From Chondrosia reniformis (Eukaryota > Porifera > Demospongiae > Chondrillida > Chondrillidae), in NCBI GenBank assembly GCA_947172415.1, contig OX359195.1, positions 1,798,001-1,862,000 of the forward strand: 64,000 nt of DNA, read 5' to 3'. Position 1 is the stretch's first letter. Every line of letters begins with the position of its first letter. Shown here piece by piece: positions 59,735 through 64,000 of the stretch. Below the pieces are notes generated by a model. That model made no database searches, was not told the origin of the DNA, and saw only the letters and a program-made list of their open reading frames with translations. The position numbers were made by a program, and so were the translations under genes.

Positions 59735-60934
59735 ATGTATTCTAAAAGGTTTAGTCTGTTGGTCCTCATTTTTATTGGCTTTATACTACTCTTTTCTGCA
59801 AACCTTTTCAGTGGAAAACGTTCAATTGAGACCAAAACTTTTCCAGTTCAATTGAAGAAGGATCACTCGCTAAACACTGTTCCAGTTCAACTGAAGAAGG
59901 ATCACTCGCTAAACACTGTTCCAGTTCAACCGAAGAAGGATCACTCACTAAACACTCCAGTTCAACTGAAGAAGGATCACTCGCTAAACACTCCTGTTCA
60001 ACGGAATAAGGATCACTCGCTAAACACTAGTCTTCCAGTTCAACTGCAGAAGGATCGCTCGCTAAACACTCATAATGACATATTTAATTCGGTCAAGAAA
60101 TTGTTACTCTTTGTCGGGTGGCCACGAAGTTGTCACAGTTTTGTGGGAAGCATACTGGATGGTCATCCTCATATACTTGTAGCTGATGAATACTTTCTGA
60201 TGACCAAACTCCGTAAAGGCCGATTAGCAATTCAAAGAGATGTTATATTCAAAGCACTATACAATAGTTCAACTAGTTCAATCAAGAACGCTAGGAGTAT
60301 GAGAGCAAGAACAGAACGTATGAAAGGTTACTCTCTATTATTTGAAGACTTGATGCAAGGTCAATTTGAGGACCACATCGATATTATTGGAGACAAAGCT
60401 GGTGCCCATGTGTCAATGCTCCTAAATGACAAGACTTACAATATTAGTAAGACATTTGGGATACTAAAAAAGCAGTTGAGGGTTGACATCTATGTGATAA
60501 GAGTAGTACGAAATCCCTATGATAATATAGCAACAGACTCCGTATACAAACATGGTTTAAAAGAAAAACTTAAAGAAATGAGAAGCTTAGAAAATACATC
60601 ATTGCTTCAAGTTCCAAAAACAGCATTAAGTAGATCTGCAATGGAGTATTTTCGGCTTTATTTTGCAAGTGAAAAGGTGAAGGCTGCAGCAGATAAGACA
60701 ATTGATGTACATTGTAGTGATCTCATAGACAATCCAAGAGAAGAAATATCAAAACTCTGTGAATTTTTGGAGGTTCAATGTTCAGAGGATTACATCAGTA
60801 AATGTGCATCACATGCATTCACTGAAGAATCTCATACAAGTAAACTAATCAATTGGCCACCAGAGGTGAAGGAATCAATTCAACATAAACTGGATTCCAT
60901 TTCAGTATTCAAAGCTTACAATTACAAGCTTTAA
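59735..60934 (+). CDS. Type II membrane sulfotransferase-like protein, copy D, with repeat stem
   Basis: Presumed Golgi sulfotransferase, acceptor unknown. Single exon, 399 aa from the ATG at 59735 (chosen because MYSKRFSLLVLIFIGF gives a short basic end plus signal anchor, as in copy E). Stem residues about 37-112 are six tandem copies of a 12-residue unit, PVQLKKDHSLNT, basic and Thr/Ser containing. The catalytic domain then has the PAPS motifs LLLFVGWPRSCHSFVGS and RVVRNPYDNIA, and the C-terminal HCSDLIDNPREEI. It is about half identical to copies A-C. AATAAA at 60973 follows the stop by about 40 nt. It converges with copy E. Confidence 0.86.
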   Translation: MYSKRFSLLVLIFIGFILLFSANLFSGKRSIETKTFPVQLKKDHSLNTVPVQLKKDHSLNTVPVQPKKDHSLNTPVQLKKDHSLNTPVQRNKDHSLNTSLPVQLQKDRSLNTHNDIFNSVKKLLLFVGWPRSCHSFVGSILDGHPHILVADEYFLMTKLRKGRLAIQRDVIFKALYNSSTSSIKNARSMRARTERMKGYSLLFEDLMQGQFEDHIDIIGDKAGAHVSMLLNDKTYNISKTFGILKKQLRVDIYVIRVVRNPYDNIATDSVYKHGLKEKLKEMRSLENTSLLQVPKTALSRSAMEYFRLYFASEKVKAAADKTIDVHCSDLIDNPREEISKLCEFLEVQCSEDYISKCASHAFTEESHTSKLINWPPEVKESIQHKLDSISVFKAYNYKL

Positions 60935-62299
60935 GCTTTTGAACCTTTAATTGTTTTCCATGCATGACTTTCAATAAAAGTAGCTAAAATATATATCCAT
61001 ATGCATGCACCATGCACCATTAATAAAGAGAAAGTAGGTACGTAAATATATATGTACATATTGCACATGTATGATGTATAATATTTTATATATATATTGC
61101 ACCCTGATGTAGACGGCAGCTGCAGAAAATATATGTATTTAGATATGCATGAATATAATAGATTGTAGCTTATGTATACAAAGCATGCATATATATGTAT
61201 ATATGTCTTTGTTATGATAAGTAGGGATACAGATCTTATATATACATTTAAAAGGATTGATACATGCAGGAAATTGGTATTATAATTACATCATCAACCA
61301 TACTATGCATGTAAAAACCTTTCAATTATTATGTATATACTTAAACCACATGCTCATGATCATGCATATATATATACGTATATATATTTGTTTTTAATGT
61401 GCCTTAGCAATTAAAGACTATATACATGTACAAACTAAATCTAGCTTGCCATTAATCATAAAGCACGCATGCAGTTTCAATTCTAATGCCACATGTACAT
61501 TTATTGGGCATTGCAAGCTTGAATGATCTATATAGTGTAAATTGATCCACAATCTAAGTGGAAGAGAAATGTGCAATGAATGGACTACAGGATTGGATGT
61601 GAATATGAAATTTGATTTTAAAATGGCAGTCGAGTCCTGTTATATTTAAATTGATATTAATATTATTAGAAACTCTGATTTTCCTTGTTAAATGTAAGGC
61701 ATATAAAAAGATTAATTATAAAGATGTCAACCAGTTATATATGGTTATGGGGCACAGAACTGCACTTGAGCATGTAATATATAGTCATTCACTTGCAAGG
61801 CTACCATGCATGCTCATGCACAGCCTGGAATTAAAATGTTTTGTCACCTTTGTAATTGTTTACATGTGGTGTTTGTAATCTAATACATTTTGACATGTAC
61901 AGCTCATGAGAGTGCATGGGCCTTCACTGGTGCTACCAGGCCACACTATCCAGCCACCATCAACCCAAATGTGGAGAAGAGCTGGGTTAAAAAGGTTCAA
62001 TTTGGTGACTACATGTGCATGCATGGTGCACGGTCACTAATTATAAATGGAAAATGCATGTACTTCAGCCAGCCTACCAAAATGCCCAATGAAAAGGACA
62101 AGTCCTTAAAGGGTTTCTTAAAATCGTCTTCCACAATAAAGGTGTAGAGAAAATAGGCCTCTCAGGTATCTTAAACCAAAAGTTAGTGTTAGAAACTGTC
62201 CCACCCTTTATGTGTATATAGTGTATTAAATATACCCAACCAATAGGACCTCAAATCTTAAACTTTTCACAAGCATTGCATGAAATTTACAGAAAACAA
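60935..62299. other. Region between the convergent copies D and E
   Basis: Contains the copy D 3' UTR (AATAAA at 60973-60978), TA-rich tracts, and an exon-like open frame at 61903-62147. The 3' ends of D and E share sequence into this region. Confidence 0.55.
61903..62147 (+). other. Possible orphan terminal exon, unknown protein
   Basis: A good acceptor (TTGACATGTACAG) precedes an 81-codon open stretch: AHESAWAFTGATRPHYPATI, then KKVQFGDYMCMHGARSLIIN and a Lys/Ser-rich end, stop at 62145. Composition is protein-like. I do not recognise the family, and no upstream partner exon is evident. It could be a displaced exon, a retrocopy fragment or chance. Confidence 0.28.
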
Positions 62300-63547
62300 T
62301 TACAGATTCAAAAGCTTGTAATTGTAAGCTTTGAATACTGAAATGGAATCCAGTTTATTTTGAATTGATTTCTTCACCTCTGATGGCCAATTGATTAGTT
62401 TACTTGTATGAGATTCTTCAGTGAATACATGTGATGCACATTTACTGATGTAATCCTCTGAACATTGAACCTCCAAAAATTCACAGAGTTTTGTTATTTC
62501 TTCTCTTGGATTGTCTATGAGATCACTACAATGTATATCAGTTGTCTTATCTGCTGCAGCCTTCACCTTTTCACTCGCAAAATAAAGACGAAAATACCCC
62601 ATTGCAGATCCACTTAATGCTGTTTTTGGAACTTGAAGCAATGATTTATTTCTTGTTCTTTTCATTTCTTTAAGTACTTTTACTAAACCACAGTGGTATA
62701 TGGAATCAGTTGCTATATTGTCATAGGGATTTCGTACTACTCTTATCACATAGATGTCAACCCTCAACTGCTTTTTTAGTATCCTAAATGTCTTACTAAT
62801 ATTGTAAGTCTTGTCATTTAGGAGCATTGACACGTGGGCACCAGCTTTGTCTCCAATAATATCGATGTGGTCCTCAAATTGACCTTGCATCAAGTCTTCA
62901 AATAAAAGAGAGTAACCTTTCATATGTTCTGTTCTTGCTCTCATACTCCTAGCGTTCTTGATTGAACGAGTTGAACTATTGTATAGTGCTTTGAATATAA
63001 CATCTCTTTGAATTGCTAATCGGCCTGTACGGAGTTTGGTCATCAGAAAGTATTCATCAGCTACAAGTATATGAGGATGACCATCCAGTATGCTTCCCAC
63101 AAAACTGTGACAACTTCGTGGCCACCCGACAAAGAGTAACAATTTCTTGACCGAATTAAATATGTCATTATGAGTGTTTAGCGAGCGATCCTTCTGCAGT
63201 TGAACTGGAGTAGTGTTTATCGAGTGATCCTTCTTCAGTTGAACTGGAGTAGTGTTTAGTGAGTGATCCTTCTTCGGTTGAACTGGAATAGTGTTCAATG
63301 TCTCTGATAGATCCTGAACTGGAATACTAGTATTTAGCGAGTGATCCTTCTTCGGTTGAACTGGAATAGTGTTCAATGTCTCTGATAGATCCTGAACTGG
63401 AATACTAGTATTTAGCGAATGATCCTTCTTCAGAATACTTCTGGTCAATATTGAACGCTCTCCGATGAATAGATCCGCAGATAATAATAATAGTAGTAGT
63501 ATAATAATGAGGGCCAACAGATTAAACCTTATGGTTTTAAGCATCAC
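62300..63547 (-). CDS. Type II membrane sulfotransferase-like protein, copy E, with repeat stem
   Basis: Single exon, 415 aa. Signal anchor MLKTIRFNLLALIIILLLLL, then a stem of the same 12-residue units as copy D (PVQPKKDHSLNT), here interleaved with a second unit (PVQDLSETLNT) as a 26-residue compound repeat present twice. The catalytic domain matches D almost residue for residue (GWPRSCHSFVGSILDGHPH, RVVRNPYDNIA, HCSDLIDNPREEI). The C-terminus extends to KLLNL where D ends KL. D and E form an inverted duplicate pair. Presumed Golgi enzyme with unknown acceptor. Confidence 0.86.
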   Translation of the reverse strand: MMLKTIRFNLLALIIILLLLLLSADLFIGERSILTRSILKKDHSLNTSIPVQDLSETLNTIPVQPKKDHSLNTSIPVQDLSETLNTIPVQPKKDHSLNTTPVQLKKDHSINTTPVQLQKDRSLNTHNDIFNSVKKLLLFVGWPRSCHSFVGSILDGHPHILVADEYFLMTKLRTGRLAIQRDVIFKALYNSSTRSIKNARSMRARTEHMKGYSLLFEDLMQGQFEDHIDIIGDKAGAHVSMLLNDKTYNISKTFRILKKQLRVDIYVIRVVRNPYDNIATDSIYHCGLVKVLKEMKRTRNKSLLQVPKTALSGSAMGYFRLYFASEKVKAAADKTTDIHCSDLIDNPREEITKLCEFLEVQCSEDYISKCASHVFTEESHTSKLINWPSEVKKSIQNKLDSISVFKAYNYKLLNL

Positions 63548-64000
63548 TGCACAAAAGGTTCTTGTTATGTGCAGAAGGGCGCGGCTTGAAGAGCATTTCT
63601 AAAACATCAGTGCACGTGATGTAATTATAAGATAGCAGATTCAAGTGTACGTATGTAACAGAGCAACTGAACTACACAGATGAATCCCCAATTAGGGCGA
63701 AACATCCACATTGAATGTAGGGAATTACTGTATAAGGGTGCAACTTAGTCTGGCTTGCTATCTCCTACTTCCTGGCCCGCCGACGATAGCAAGCAGACAA
63801 GGTATCGACTTAAATGCCGCATTTCACTCGTTAGCTAACACCACATTCGATTCATGATTGTTATAACACTCATTTTAGCAATTGACCACTAATTATTACT
63901 GATAGTTGTATATGAAACGTTTTAAAGTTTTATTCATAATACAAGTGACATGCAAGATGCAAGGTTAATATAATGAATACAGTAACGCAACAACATCATG
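63548..64000. other. Upstream region of copy E to window end
   Basis: Contains a hammerhead-like motif at about 63671-63720 (CAGATGA in place of CTGATGA, CCC/GGG stem, GAAAC; outer CTACA/TGTAG pair). No gene is seen before the end of the window. Confidence 0.45.

Overview
The window is eukaryotic: coding sequence is broken by many GT-AG introns, base composition is AT-rich, and about half the DNA is transposon-derived repeat. The gene content (APH-1, JMJD6, DNAJC25, ALDH3, a BTB-Kelch protein and an animal-type extracellular cysteine-rich family) points to an animal. The TATA/TACGTA-rich intergenic DNA, short introns and that cysteine-rich family suggest an early-branching one, most likely a demosponge of the Amphimedon type. 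That last step is inference.

Layout. 1-2350: repeats, including a Tigger/pogo remnant. 2351-16404 (+): an 11-exon aldehyde dehydrogenase of the ALDH3/FALDH type, with introns packed with foldback elements and a broken intronless gene on the opposite strand. 17251-21898 (-): an M14 zinc carboxypeptidase, convergent with ALDH. 22485-24865: a 1-kb palindrome and a direct duplication. 25579-33940 (-): DNAJC25, 12 exons, with three minisatellites in its introns. 34414-39086 (+): APH-1, the gamma-secretase subunit, divergent from DNAJC25 across 473 bp and carrying a 1-kb 36-bp satellite in intron 2. 40134-41265: a long foldback element ending about 275 bp before an intronless BTB-Kelch gene (41542-43248, +).

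44799-63547 is a family of five intronless Golgi-type sulfotransferase-like genes: three in tandem on the minus strand (the middle one broken) and an inverted pair at the right end. JMJD6 (49887-59135, -, 9 exons) sits between the two groups.

The genes look like ordinary unlinked eukaryotic loci, not an operon or pathway; only the sulfotransferases form a true cluster. I did not find a self-contained new system. The most unusual signals are hammerhead-ribozyme-like motifs scattered over 25-64 kb (best example 50899-50943, -), apparent gene conversion of the sulfotransferase catalytic domain, and a set of Tigger-derived miniature elements that still carry the transposase N-terminal DNA-binding piece.
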